Source: JAJFUV01 sp964384215
GTDB lineage: Bacteria; Acidobacteriota; Terriglobia; Bryobacterales; Bryobacteraceae
Direction: 5' to 3'
Length of the DNA: 64,000 bases
NCBI GenBank assembly: GCA_964384215.1
Contig: CAYLLB010000003.1
Location: 87,383-151,382 of the forward strand
A program made the translations under genes and the position numbers. Shown in pieces: positions 51,377 through 60,157 of this stretch. How positions within the stretch are numbered: position 1 is the stretch's first letter; the number at the start of each line of letters is the position of its first letter. Below the pieces are notes generated by a model, which worked only from the letters and a program-made list of their open reading frames with translations, made no database searches and had not been told where the DNA came from.

Positions 51377-53560
51377 ATGATCAGATACCTGCCAGCGCTC
51401 TTCTTCTCGATTGCCATCCTGTTCGCCGCGGAGTACCGTGACGCGGCCGTGCACAGTGGCCCCGAACCGGGTGTACGATTCAGTTCCGGCCTGACCGTTT
51501 GCGACGAAGCTTTGCGCAACGGCCACTGGGTGAACCGCTATTGGCTCTCGACGGGCATGATTAAGCCCGAATTCCACCTGGAAGGCGAGAAGCGCTCCTT
51601 CGAAGGCCAACCCATGGACGCGTTCGAGTTGGGCATGGAAGGACAGGATCTCGGCGGCAGTTGGCGCTGGGTGAAGGCCGGCAAGCGCGAGGTCAAGGGG
51701 CCCGGCGGATTGCTTGTGACGGTCGAGCTCGCCAGCGCGTCGCGGCCCATCACGGTCAAAGTGCAAACGTTACTTTCCGGCGGCCCGGTGCTGGTGCGCT
51801 GGCTTGAAATCACCAACACCGGCGCGAAGCCGACCGCCATTACGCGCGTCTCGCCCTGGTCCGGCATCATCTGGAACACCGCGCAGTACCGCGAACGGGT
51901 GGCCAAACAGGGCGAACCGGTGTTTGAGTTCGCATACGCCGAGCGCCAGGAATGGGGTTTCGAAGGCGCGTGGCGTTTCGCGCCGGTGGTGAACTCGACC
52001 CGCGCCGTCTCCGGCACGCGCGGCAAGTCCGGATGGGGGCATCCCACGTTCTTCGCGCGCAATCGAGCCACCGGCGAGTGGTTTGTCGCCTCTCTGGGCT
52101 GGAGCGGCAACTGGACTTACCACCTGACGGGAAACGAGGACGAGCAGCGCGACCGCGCTCGCCTGTTCTTCGACATGGGGCCGAGCGCTGTTGATCCCGT
52201 CCTGCGCGTCGTTGAGCCGGGCGAAACCGTGAAGAGCCCCGAAACGCACGTACTGCTGATGCGCGCGGACTTCGATCACGTGGTTCAGGCGCTGCATGAG
52301 CACGTGCGGCGCAACGTCCTGCCGCCGCCCATTCCGGGGCGCGAGTACCAGGTGGAGTCCAACCACCGCGGCTACATCGTCGATCACGAAGACGAGGCCG
52401 GATTGAAGCGGGAGATCGACCTGGCCGCCGATGCCGGCGCCGAGGAGTTCCTGATCGACGCCGGATGGTACGGTCCCGAACCCAACCGCTGGGGCCAGAA
52501 CGTGGGCGACTGGTACGCGGGCAAGTGGCTTCCCAACGACCTCAACCCCGTGCGCGAATACGCGCGCTCGAAGGGGTTGCTTTTCGGCTTGTGGGTGGAA
52601 ATCGAGAGCGCCGGCTCGGCCTCCACACTGCGCCAGAAGCACCCGGACTGGATTCTCACGCGGGACGGTCGGCCCGTCGCGGGCGGCCGGCAGTTGGACC
52701 TGGCGAACCCGGAGGTGGCCAAGTGGATGGAATCCGAAATCGTGCGCATCATCGAGAAGTATGACCTCGACATGTTCCGCATCGATTACAACAATGCAAT
52801 GGAAGCGGGCGGCAACCGAATCAAGGACGGATTTATCGAGAACACCGTGTGGCGTCACGTGGAAACGCTGTACGGGATCTTCGACCGCGTGCGGGCGCGC
52901 TTCCCCCGCGTCATCTTCCAGAACTGTTCGGGCGGTGGCGGGCGCCTGGATCTGGGCATCATGCGCCGTTTCCACAACACCGAGCTTTCCGACTGGATGC
53001 GCGGGCCGCGCGGTCTGAAGATCCTCAATGGCATGACGTGGATCCTGCCACCGGAGATCCTGCTGCGTACGTTCGGCACCGAAGTCGGCGAGCACGCCAG
53101 CGACGGCGATGTCGACCAGCAGTTGCGTACCGTCATGTTAGCCCGGCCGATTTTCCGCGGCATCAGCCCCAGCAGAGAGGAGTTCAATCCGATTCTGCGC
53201 GCACGCATCCGCGAGTCGGTGGATCAGTTCAAGCGCGTGGTCCGGCCCATCATGGTGGGCAGCCGCGTCTACCATCACACGCCGCTGCTGCCGATCGCCG
53301 AGCCCTCGCCGTGGCTGGTGCTCGAATACGCGGTGCCGGATTCATCGCGAGCCGTGGCGGGCCTGTTCCGCACCGCCGAGAGCGGCCCTGCGACTTTCGT
53401 ATTCAAACCGAGAGGCCTGGATCTGGGCCGGACGTACCTGGTGACGTTCTCCAACTCGGGCCAGAAAGTGGAGTTGACCGGTGCGCGGCTGATGGACGGC
53501 ATCCCCGTGCGCCTGGAAGCCGCCATGACCTCGGAGATGCTCATCTTCGAAGCGCGCTGA
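51377..53560 (+). CDS. Secreted alpha-galactosidase, GH36 family
   Basis: This 727-residue enzyme has a signal peptide (YLPALFFSIAILFAAE). The N-terminal beta-supersandwich covers about 300 residues. The barrel begins with AGAEEFLIDAGWYGP, and LFGLWVEIESAGS is a family segment. DMFRIDYNN holds the nucleophile Asp, and NTELSDWM holds the acid/base Asp after NCSGGGGRLDLG. A C-terminal beta domain follows (RGLDLGRTYLVTF). It should remove alpha-galactosyl residues from oligosaccharides such as raffinose or from galactomannan, outside the cytoplasm. Confidence 0.92.
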   Translation: MIRYLPALFFSIAILFAAEYRDAAVHSGPEPGVRFSSGLTVCDEALRNGHWVNRYWLSTGMIKPEFHLEGEKRSFEGQPMDAFELGMEGQDLGGSWRWVKAGKREVKGPGGLLVTVELASASRPITVKVQTLLSGGPVLVRWLEITNTGAKPTAITRVSPWSGIIWNTAQYRERVAKQGEPVFEFAYAERQEWGFEGAWRFAPVVNSTRAVSGTRGKSGWGHPTFFARNRATGEWFVASLGWSGNWTYHLTGNEDEQRDRARLFFDMGPSAVDPVLRVVEPGETVKSPETHVLLMRADFDHVVQALHEHVRRNVLPPPIPGREYQVESNHRGYIVDHEDEAGLKREIDLAADAGAEEFLIDAGWYGPEPNRWGQNVGDWYAGKWLPNDLNPVREYARSKGLLFGLWVEIESAGSASTLRQKHPDWILTRDGRPVAGGRQLDLANPEVAKWMESEIVRIIEKYDLDMFRIDYNNAMEAGGNRIKDGFIENTVWRHVETLYGIFDRVRARFPRVIFQNCSGGGGRLDLGIMRRFHNTELSDWMRGPRGLKILNGMTWILPPEILLRTFGTEVGEHASDGDVDQQLRTVMLARPIFRGISPSREEFNPILRARIRESVDQFKRVVRPIMVGSRVYHHTPLLPIAEPSPWLVLEYAVPDSSRAVAGLFRTAESGPATFVFKPRGLDLGRTYLVTFSNSGQKVELTGARLMDGIPVRLEAAMTSEMLIFEAR

Positions 53561-53585
53561 AAACCCCGTCCCGTCGTCGGTCGTC

Positions 53586-53680
53586 AAAAACCTCGTCAGC
53601 CTGAACTGTGCAGTTTTTGGTCCGGTGCCGTGGAATTGGTAAGCGCAAAAAACAACGCAGTTCAGGCTGACGAGGTTTTT
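53586..53680. repeat. 23-bp perfect inverted repeat upstream of uvrA
   Basis: The arms 53586-53608 and 53658-53680 are perfect reverse complements (left arm starts AAAAACCTCG, right arm ends CGAGGTTTTT) around a 49-bp spacer. The spacer begins with a small hairpin (AACTG-TG-CAGTT, partly using the left arm). Outer A and T runs would let it work as a terminator in either direction. The form also fits a miniature mobile or palindromic unit. It sits 25 bp after the alpha-galactosidase stop and ends 50 bp before uvrA. Confidence 0.85.
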
Positions 53681-53730
53681 CGATCGCGTAGAATGGAGAC
53701 TAGGCGTATTTTTCACTCCAGCCGTCCATC

Positions 53731-56493
53731 ATGCTTGAGCGCATTTCCGTGCACGGGGCACGGCAGCACAACCTGAAGAACATCGATGTGGAGATCCCTC
53801 GTAATGCGCTCACGGTGATCACCGGGTTGAGCGGTTCGGGCAAGTCGTCGCTCGCCTTCGATACCATTTACGCTGAAGGGCAGCGCCGCTATGTGGAGAC
53901 GCTATCGCCATACGCGCGCCAGTTCCTCGACCAGATGGAGCGTCCTGAAGTCGATTCCATCGACGGTCTCAGCCCCGCCATTTCCATCGAGCAGAAAACC
54001 ACCAACCGCAGCCCGCGTTCGACCGTCGGCACCGTCACAGAGATCTACGACTACCTGCGCGTGCTCTATTCCACCATCGGCGCGCCGCATTGTCCCGGAT
54101 GCGGGCGTGAGATCTCCAGCCAGACACCGGCGCAGATTGTCGACCAGGTAATGGCCGAACATCAGGATGCGCGCATCATGCTGCTGGCTCCGGTGGTCCG
54201 CGGCCGCAAGGGCGAATACAAGAAAGACCTCGACAAGTACGTGAAGGAAGGCTTCCTGCGCGCGCGCGTCGACGGCGTGCTGCGGTCGCTCGACGAAGAG
54301 ATCGTTCTCGACAAGCGGCGCAACCACACCATCGAGGTTGTCGTAGACCGCCTGCTGGTAAAGCCTGGAGTCGAGAAGCGTCTGGAGGCCTCCATCGAGA
54401 CGGCCACCAAACTCGCTTCGGGCCTGGTGACGGTGGCCGTGGTTGGCGGCGACGAGCGCCTGTATTCCCAGAAGATGGCCTGCCCGGACTGCGGCATGAA
54501 CGTGCCGCATCTCGAGCCGCGCTCGTTCAGCTTCAACAGCCCTTTCGGCGCCTGCGAAGACTGCCGCGGGTTGGGCAGCAAATGGAGCTTCGACGTCGAC
54601 AAGCTTCTGGTGGATCCTTCCAAGCCGCTGCTGGACGGCGCGACGGCCATGGGCGCGGGCGTCACTTACCGCAATTTCGAATTGGAGGAGGCCGCCGAAA
54701 GGCTGCACATCGACCTGAACACGCCGTTCGAGGAACTGAACGAAAAGGACCGTAAGATCCTGATCTATGGCGGCGCCGGCTACCCGGGCCTGATCAAAGT
54801 GCTGGAGGAGATCTTCAGCGAAGCCGGCGACAGTTATCGCGACTGGCTCATGAACTACATGTCGGCGGTGGAGTGCCCCTCCTGCCACGGCAAGCGGTTG
54901 AAACCGGCCAGCCTTGCGGTACAGGTGAAAGGGATCTCCATTGCCGATTTCACAGGCCTGGCCGCCGGCAAGGCGCTGGACGTGGTCCGCTCGTGGCGTC
55001 TGACCTTGCGCGAAGAACAGATTGCCGGCCGCGTGGTGGACGAGATTCGCCAGCGCCTGGCGTTTCTGACGTCCGTGGGTCTTGAATACCTGAGCCTGGA
55101 CCGCTCGGCGGCGACGCTGGCCGGCGGCGAGTCGCAACGCATTCATCTGGCCACGCAGATAGGTTCCAAGCTGCGCGGCGTGCTCTACGTTCTGGACGAG
55201 CCCTCGATCGGCCTGCACCCGCGCGACAACACGCGCCTGCTGGACACGCTGGCTCGTCTGCGGGACCTCGGCAACACGGTGCTGGTGGTGGAGCACGACG
55301 CCGAGACCATCGAGCGCGCCGATTACGTCGTCGACCTCGGCCCGGGCGCCGGCCGCCTCGGGGGACATCTCATCGCCGCCGGACCGCCCGAGGCCATCAA
55401 AGCCTCGCCGGAATCGCTCACGGGCAAGTATCTGGCGGGGACGCTTTCCATCGAGACGCCGCCGTTGCGGCGCAAGGGGAACGGCAAGAAACTGGTTGTG
55501 TCCGGCGCGCGCGAGCACAATCTCAAGAACCTGACCGTGGAATTCCCCCTGGGCCTGTTCATCGCGGTGACGGGCGTTTCCGGCAGCGGGAAATCCACGC
55601 TGGTCACCGACATCGTCTACCGCACGCTTGCCAGGCACATTTACAGGGCGCACGACGAACCGGGCGAGTACACGAGCCTGACCGGGCTGGAACACATCGA
55701 TAAGGTCATCGAAATCGACCAGTCGCCCATCGGCCGCACGCCCCGCTCGAACCCGGCCACTTACACCGGGGTGTTCGGCCCGATCCGGGACCTCTACGCC
55801 ATGCTGCCCGAGGCGCGCGAGCGCGGCTACAAGCCGGGCCGTTTCAGCTTCAACGTCAAGGGCGGCCGCTGTGAGGCCTGTGGTGGCGACGGCCTCAAGC
55901 GTATCGAGATGAACTTCCTGCCCGACGTCTACGTGACCTGCGACGTCTGCCGGGGCCGCCGCTACAATCGCGAAACCTTGCAGGTCAAGTACAAGGGCCT
56001 GTCCATCGCGGACCTGCTCGAATCGAGCGTGGACGACGCGCTGCCGGTGCTCGAGAACATACCGCAGATCCGCTCCAAGCTCGAAACGCTGCGCGACGTG
56101 GGCCTGGGCTACCTGCACCTGGGCCAGTCGTCCACGACGCTATCGGGCGGCGAGGCGCAGCGCATCAAACTGGCGAGGGAATTGAGCCGCCGTCAGACCG
56201 GGCGCACTTTCTACACGCTCGACGAGCCGACTACCGGCCTGCACTTCGACGACGTCAAGAAGCTGCTCGACGTGCTGAACCGGCTGGTCGATCTGGGCAA
56301 CACGATCGTCGTCATCGAGCACAATCTGGACGTAGTCAAAATGGCGGACTGGGTGATCGATCTGGGTCCGGAAGGCGGCGACGAAGGCGGGCGCTTGGTC
56401 GTGGCGGGCACGCCGGAGCAGGTGGCGCGCAACAAGCGCAGCTACACGGGGCAGGCACTGGCAAAGGTGTTGGGTGATTCGGGGCGCTTATGA
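53731..56493 (+). CDS. uvrA: Excinuclease ABC subunit A
   Basis: This 920-residue DNA-damage recognition ATPase of nucleotide excision repair has two ABC modules. The first Walker A is GLSGSGKSSLAFDTIYAEGQ and the second is GVSGSGKSTL. Zinc-binding CxxC pairs appear near residues 127, 250-290 and 710-740. Signature motifs are LAGGESQRIHLA and LSGGEAQRIKLA, each followed by VLDEPSIGLH or TLDEPTTGLH. Length is normal. The stop overlaps the next gene's start (ATGA), beginning a chain of overlapping genes. Confidence 0.97.
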   Translation: MLERISVHGARQHNLKNIDVEIPRNALTVITGLSGSGKSSLAFDTIYAEGQRRYVETLSPYARQFLDQMERPEVDSIDGLSPAISIEQKTTNRSPRSTVGTVTEIYDYLRVLYSTIGAPHCPGCGREISSQTPAQIVDQVMAEHQDARIMLLAPVVRGRKGEYKKDLDKYVKEGFLRARVDGVLRSLDEEIVLDKRRNHTIEVVVDRLLVKPGVEKRLEASIETATKLASGLVTVAVVGGDERLYSQKMACPDCGMNVPHLEPRSFSFNSPFGACEDCRGLGSKWSFDVDKLLVDPSKPLLDGATAMGAGVTYRNFELEEAAERLHIDLNTPFEELNEKDRKILIYGGAGYPGLIKVLEEIFSEAGDSYRDWLMNYMSAVECPSCHGKRLKPASLAVQVKGISIADFTGLAAGKALDVVRSWRLTLREEQIAGRVVDEIRQRLAFLTSVGLEYLSLDRSAATLAGGESQRIHLATQIGSKLRGVLYVLDEPSIGLHPRDNTRLLDTLARLRDLGNTVLVVEHDAETIERADYVVDLGPGAGRLGGHLIAAGPPEAIKASPESLTGKYLAGTLSIETPPLRRKGNGKKLVVSGAREHNLKNLTVEFPLGLFIAVTGVSGSGKSTLVTDIVYRTLARHIYRAHDEPGEYTSLTGLEHIDKVIEIDQSPIGRTPRSNPATYTGVFGPIRDLYAMLPEARERGYKPGRFSFNVKGGRCEACGGDGLKRIEMNFLPDVYVTCDVCRGRRYNRETLQVKYKGLSIADLLESSVDDALPVLENIPQIRSKLETLRDVGLGYLHLGQSSTTLSGGEAQRIKLARELSRRQTGRTFYTLDEPTTGLHFDDVKKLLDVLNRLVDLGNTIVVIEHNLDVVKMADWVIDLGPEGGDEGGRLVVAGTPEQVARNKRSYTGQALAKVLGDSGRL

Positions 56494-57449
56494 GCATGTA
56501 CAAGGAACGGCCCATTGAGTTCACCGCGCTCCACACCGTGCCGCTGGCAAGCCGTGGCGGCAAAGTGCGGGTGGAGGCGTTCGGGCAGGCGTACCGCAAA
56601 GGATCGGGGATTTGCGGATGGCTCGATTCACTGCCGAGACTCCTCGCGGCGGAGGACTTTCGCGCCCTGATCGACGCGCTCGTACGAGCCCGTGCCGCCG
56701 GCAAGCCCATCCTGTGGGGCTTGGGCGGACACGTGATCAAGTGCGGCCTCGCTCCCGTGCTGATCGGCCTGATGGAGAACGGCTACGCGACGGGCTTCTG
56801 CATGAACGGAGCCGCGGCCATTCACGATTTCGAAATTGCGCTGGCCGGATGGACCAGTGAAGATGTCGAGGCGGCGCTGCCGGAAGGCCGCTTCGGCGTC
56901 GCCGAAGAGACCGGGCGCGAGATGAGCCTGGCGATCTCGCGCGCCGCCGGGGACGACCTCGGCGCGGGCGAAGCGTTCGGGCGGGCGCTGTGCGAACCGT
57001 GCGCAGCGCCGCATACCTGTGCCAGCCTCTTGGCCGCAGCCTATGGCCGCCGCGTTCCGGTGACGGTGCACATCGCGATCGGCACGGACACCCTGCACAT
57101 CCATCCGCGGTTGGACGCCGGCGCGCTGGGCGCCGCCACGCACCGCGATTTCCGGTTGTTTTGCACTTTGATCGAGTCACTCGACGGAGGCGGTGTGTAC
57201 CTGAACGTGGGCAGCGCGGTGATCTTGCCCGAAGTGTTCCTGAAGGCCGTGACGGCCGTACGGAACCTGGGCCGCCCCCTCAAGGACTTCACTACGGTAA
57301 ACTTCGATTTTCTGGATCATTACCGGCCGCGCGTCAACGTCGTCGAGCGGCCGCACGCCGGCGCGGGAGGGCGAGGTATCGCACTGCGCGGCCACCATGA
57401 GCTGATGCTGCCGCTGGTGGCGGCGGCTTTGATGGAACGGGGAGAATGA
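56490..57449 (+). CDS. Conserved protein, deoxyhypusine-synthase-like (tentative)
   Basis: This 319-residue cytoplasmic protein has a Rossmann-like pattern: ILWGLGGHVIKCGLAPVLI, ATGFCMNGAAAIHDFEIAL, VPVTVHIAIGTDTLHIHP and GGVYLNVGSAVILPEVFLKA. The glycine-rich HVIK segment and the NGA-x-IHDFE segment resemble bacterial members of the deoxyhypusine-synthase-like fold, but I cannot confirm an active-site Lys or NAD site. Bacteria generally lack hypusine, so the reaction is unknown. It overlaps uvrA by 4 bp and the next gene by 4 bp, so it is co-translated with both. Confidence 0.6.
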   Translation: MSMYKERPIEFTALHTVPLASRGGKVRVEAFGQAYRKGSGICGWLDSLPRLLAAEDFRALIDALVRARAAGKPILWGLGGHVIKCGLAPVLIGLMENGYATGFCMNGAAAIHDFEIALAGWTSEDVEAALPEGRFGVAEETGREMSLAISRAAGDDLGAGEAFGRALCEPCAAPHTCASLLAAAYGRRVPVTVHIAIGTDTLHIHPRLDAGALGAATHRDFRLFCTLIESLDGGGVYLNVGSAVILPEVFLKAVTAVRNLGRPLKDFTTVNFDFLDHYRPRVNVVERPHAGAGGRGIALRGHHELMLPLVAAALMERGE

Positions 57450-58225
57450 GCGAACTGCCCACGGAACCGAGCGCCGCAAATAACGTGACGCCCGTTTCAG
57501 CCAGCGTGCCGGAAGATCGCTTCCCGTACTGGTCGTATCAGGATGTTATCGTGCTGGCCGGGTTGGCCCTGCCGGCCATGGTTCTCGCGAAGTTGTTGGT
57601 GGACGGCGTCTTCCGCGCGTTTACGATTTACGCACCGGGGCAAGTTCCGGAACTGCTGGCGGCGCAATTCGTCGGATACGCGATTCTGCTCGCCGCGCTC
57701 TGGGCGTTGCTGCGGCTGCGTTACGGCCTTCCTGTCTGGAAATCCATGGGGTGGGTGATCCCGGACCGGCGGGTGCTGCTGTACTGTGCCGCGTGGGGGC
57801 CGTTGCTGGCCCTGGGCGTTTCTCTTCTCGGCATGGTTTTGCAGACTCCCGATCTGGACATGCCCATCAAGAGATTTCTGCAGGGCCGCGAGGCGGTGCT
57901 TCTGGTCGCCCTGTTCGGCATCACGCTGGGACCGTTGTGCGAGGAGTTGCTCTTCCGCGGGCTGTTCATGCCGCTGGTGGTGCGCAGCCTGGGCGTCGTG
58001 ACGGGCATTGTAGTGGCGGCGCTGCCTTTCGCCCTGCTGCACGGACCGCAGTACGCCTGGTCCTGGCGCCACATCCTGCTCGTCACCCTGGCCGGTGCGG
58101 GTTTCGGCTGGGTGCGGTACCGCTCCCGTTCCACGGCGGCGGCCACGGTCATGCACGCGACTTACAACCTCACTTTCTTTATCGGATACATATTTCAACA
58201 AAAGGACTCATTGCTCCGATGGTAG
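57446..58225 (+). CDS. CPBP family intramembrane metalloprotease
   Basis: This 259-residue membrane protein has the Abi/CAAX motifs CEELLFRGLFMPLVV (Glu pair and Arg), LPFALLHGPQYAW (His) and MHATYNLTFF (His and Asn). About seven helices are apparent. Such proteases process membrane-anchored peptides or, in some bacteria, give self-protection from bacteriocins. Substrate is unknown. Its ATG overlaps the preceding stop and its stop overlaps the mtnA start by 7 bp. Confidence 0.92.
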   Translation: MSELPTEPSAANNVTPVSASVPEDRFPYWSYQDVIVLAGLALPAMVLAKLLVDGVFRAFTIYAPGQVPELLAAQFVGYAILLAALWALLRLRYGLPVWKSMGWVIPDRRVLLYCAAWGPLLALGVSLLGMVLQTPDLDMPIKRFLQGREAVLLVALFGITLGPLCEELLFRGLFMPLVVRSLGVVTGIVVAALPFALLHGPQYAWSWRHILLVTLAGAGFGWVRYRSRSTAAATVMHATYNLTFFIGYIFQQKDSLLRW

Positions 58226-59247
58226 AGACGATCGAGTGGACCAACGCCGGGGTGGTGATGATCGACCAGACCCGTTTGCCGCGGGAGAAGGTCTTCGTTA
58301 CCTGCCGCGATTACAAGGAAGTGGCTGAAGCGATCCGGACCATGGTGGTCCGCGGCGCGCCGGCCATTGGCGTGGCGGCGGCCATGGGCGTGGCGTTGGG
58401 AGTCGAGAGAGCGGACCCCGCGAATCTGGACGCGGAGTTCACCGTGATTTGCGACACGCTGGCCGCGACGCGTCCTACCGCCGTGAACCTGTTCTGGGCC
58501 ATCGAGCGGATGAAGAAGCTCTACGGCTCGCTGAAGGGCCGTCCCATCGCGGAGATCCGTGCGCGTATGCGCGAGGAGGCCCTCGAGATCCGGCTCGACG
58601 ACATCGCCATCAACGAGGCTATGGGCCGGTACGGCGCCCCTTTGGTGCCCGACGGCAAGAGCGTGCTCACGCACTGCAACGCCGGAGCGCTGGCCACGGC
58701 CGGCTATGGCACCGCGCTCGGCGTGATCCGAGCCGCCGTCGCCTCGGGCAAGAAAATCGACGTGTTCGCCGACGAGACCCGCCCATTCCTGCAAGGAGCG
58801 AGGCTCACCGCCTGGGAATTGCAGCAGGACGGCATCCCGGTCACGCTGATCACCGACAACATGGCGGGCCACTTCCTTAAGAGCGGGCGCATCGGCTGCG
58901 TCATCGTCGGCGCGGACCGCATCGCGCGCAACGGCGACACGGCCAACAAGATCGGCACCTATTCCGTGGCCGTGTTGGCCAAGGAGAACGGAGTGCCCTT
59001 CTATGTGGCGGCGCCGGTCTCCACGCTCGATTTAGCGCTCGCCTCCGGGGACCTGATCCCCATCGAACAGCGGCCGGCCCGCGAGGTGACCGAAGTGTTC
59101 GGCGTCCCTGTGGCGCCGGAGGGCGTTCGCGTAGAGAACCCGGCCTTCGATGTCACGCCGGCGCGTTACATCACGGCAATCATCACCGAGCGCGGAGCGG
59201 CGTTTCCGCCGTTTGACGAGTCGCTCGCAAAGCTCGTGCTAGGGTAA
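58219..59247 (+). CDS. mtnA: S-methyl-5-thioribose-1-phosphate isomerase
   Basis: This 342-residue enzyme of the methionine salvage pathway converts methylthioribose-1-phosphate to methylthioribulose-1-phosphate. VVRGAPAIGVAAAMGVALG, LTHCNAGALATAGYGTALG with the catalytic Cys, and GADRIARNGDTANKIGTY with the catalytic Asp are all present. Length is typical. The ATG at 58219 lies inside the CPBP protease gene. No other salvage gene (mtnP, mtnB) is in the window. Confidence 0.97.
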   Translation: MVETIEWTNAGVVMIDQTRLPREKVFVTCRDYKEVAEAIRTMVVRGAPAIGVAAAMGVALGVERADPANLDAEFTVICDTLAATRPTAVNLFWAIERMKKLYGSLKGRPIAEIRARMREEALEIRLDDIAINEAMGRYGAPLVPDGKSVLTHCNAGALATAGYGTALGVIRAAVASGKKIDVFADETRPFLQGARLTAWELQQDGIPVTLITDNMAGHFLKSGRIGCVIVGADRIARNGDTANKIGTYSVAVLAKENGVPFYVAAPVSTLDLALASGDLIPIEQRPAREVTEVFGVPVAPEGVRVENPAFDVTPARYITAIITERGAAFPPFDESLAKLVLG

Positions 59248-59251
59248 AAGT

Positions 59252-59794
59252 ATGCGGATGTTCAGGCTGTTGCTTCCCGTATTAGCGCTTTCAGCGATGC
59301 TCTCTTTCGCGGCGGACCCCGCGTTCCGGCGCGCCCCGGGCTTTTCCCTGCCCGACTCGAAATTACAGCAGCACGATCTCTATGACTATCGCGGCAAGGT
59401 GGTCATCCTCGATTTCATGATGACCAACTGCCCGCATTGCGCGACGTTTTCAAAGACGCTCGAGCGCGTGAAGGCCAAGTACGGCGAGCGAGTGGCGATC
59501 CTTTCGATAGTGAATTACAGCTCCGACAACAGCAATACCGTCGGCAGTTACATTCAGGCGAACAAGGTGACATCTCCGATCCTGTTCGATTGCGGACAGG
59601 TGCTGGCCTCGTATCTGCGCCTGGAGAGAGCCAAGAAGGCCGTGGATATGCCGCATGCTTTCATCATCGACGCACAGGGGCGAATCCGAGGCGACTATAC
59701 ATATTCCATGCTGACCCGGCCCGTGTTTGAAGGCGACGCGATTTTCAACGATTTGGACGCCTTGCTGGTTCCCGCGGCGCCGAAATCGAAGTAG
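59252..59794 (+). CDS. Secreted thioredoxin-fold protein (TlpA/AhpC-TSA type)
   Basis: This 180-residue protein has a signal peptide (RLLLPVLALSAMLSFA), then a redoxin domain (APGFSLPDSKLQQHDLYDYRGK cut at DLYDYRGK, then VVILDFMMTNCPHC). CPHC is the active-site pair. The cis-Pro is in DMPHAFIIDAQGRI. It probably reduces periplasmic disulfides or acts as a peroxiredoxin-like enzyme. It starts 4 bp after the mtnA stop and ends the overlapping run. Confidence 0.9.
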   Translation: MRMFRLLLPVLALSAMLSFAADPAFRRAPGFSLPDSKLQQHDLYDYRGKVVILDFMMTNCPHCATFSKTLERVKAKYGERVAILSIVNYSSDNSNTVGSYIQANKVTSPILFDCGQVLASYLRLERAKKAVDMPHAFIIDAQGRIRGDYTYSMLTRPVFEGDAIFNDLDALLVPAAPKSK

Positions 59795-59836
59795 TAGCAT
59801 TCGTGACTGTCCCTGTCCGGCACTCCGGATTTGGGA

Positions 59837-59842
59837 TATACT
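59837..59842 (+). promoter_or_regulatory. -10 box upstream of the zinc-ribbon gene
   Basis: TATACT lies 30 bp before the ATG at 59873. A weak -35 (TGTCCG, 59814-59819) is 17 bp upstream. Confidence 0.4.
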
Positions 59843-59872
59843 TCACTCGTACCACGGGCGGAGGTTCATCTT

Positions 59873-60154
59873 ATGGCGCAGCTGCGTTTGGGTGACGACA
59901 TCGACGACTATTGCGTACGCTGCAAGCGCGTGACGAACCACTCGGTCGTGTCCATGGTGAACACGGCTCCCGCCAAAGTCCGCTGCCGTACCTGTTACAG
60001 CGAGCACGACTATCGTCACGGAGAGATGCCGCCCAAGAAGGACACGCGCAAGGCGGCCCTCTTCAAGGAAGTGCTGGCAAGCGTGAATCCCACTGCTGCC
60101 GCGGCGCCGCCGGCCGGGCCTAAGAGCCGCAAGAAGACGATCCGCGATTCCTGA
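59873..60154 (+). CDS. Small zinc-ribbon protein
   Basis: This 93-residue cytoplasmic protein has two Cys pairs, YCVRCKR near residue 14 and CRTC near residue 39, forming a treble-clef or zinc-ribbon metal site. GEMPPKKDTRKAALF and a Pro/Ala then basic tail (GPKSRKKTIRDS) follow. GGAGG is 6 nt before the ATG at 59873, which is preferred over an in-frame ATG 14 codons upstream. Such proteins bind nucleic acid or act as adaptors; its role is unknown. It converges on the permease gene with a 3-bp gap. Confidence 0.8.
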   Translation: MAQLRLGDDIDDYCVRCKRVTNHSVVSMVNTAPAKVRCRTCYSEHDYRHGEMPPKKDTRKAALFKEVLASVNPTAAAAPPAGPKSRKKTIRDS

Positions 60155-60157
60155 ACC

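Noticed and set aside
53902..56118. Long open frame on the strand opposite uvrA
   Set aside because: It is a mirror of the uvrA codon pattern in GC-rich DNA, with no ribosome site and no recognisable domain. The same holds for long antisense frames over the receptor genes (47804-49801, 8752-9873), the TPR gene (20149-22152) and the nickel operon (37798-39441).
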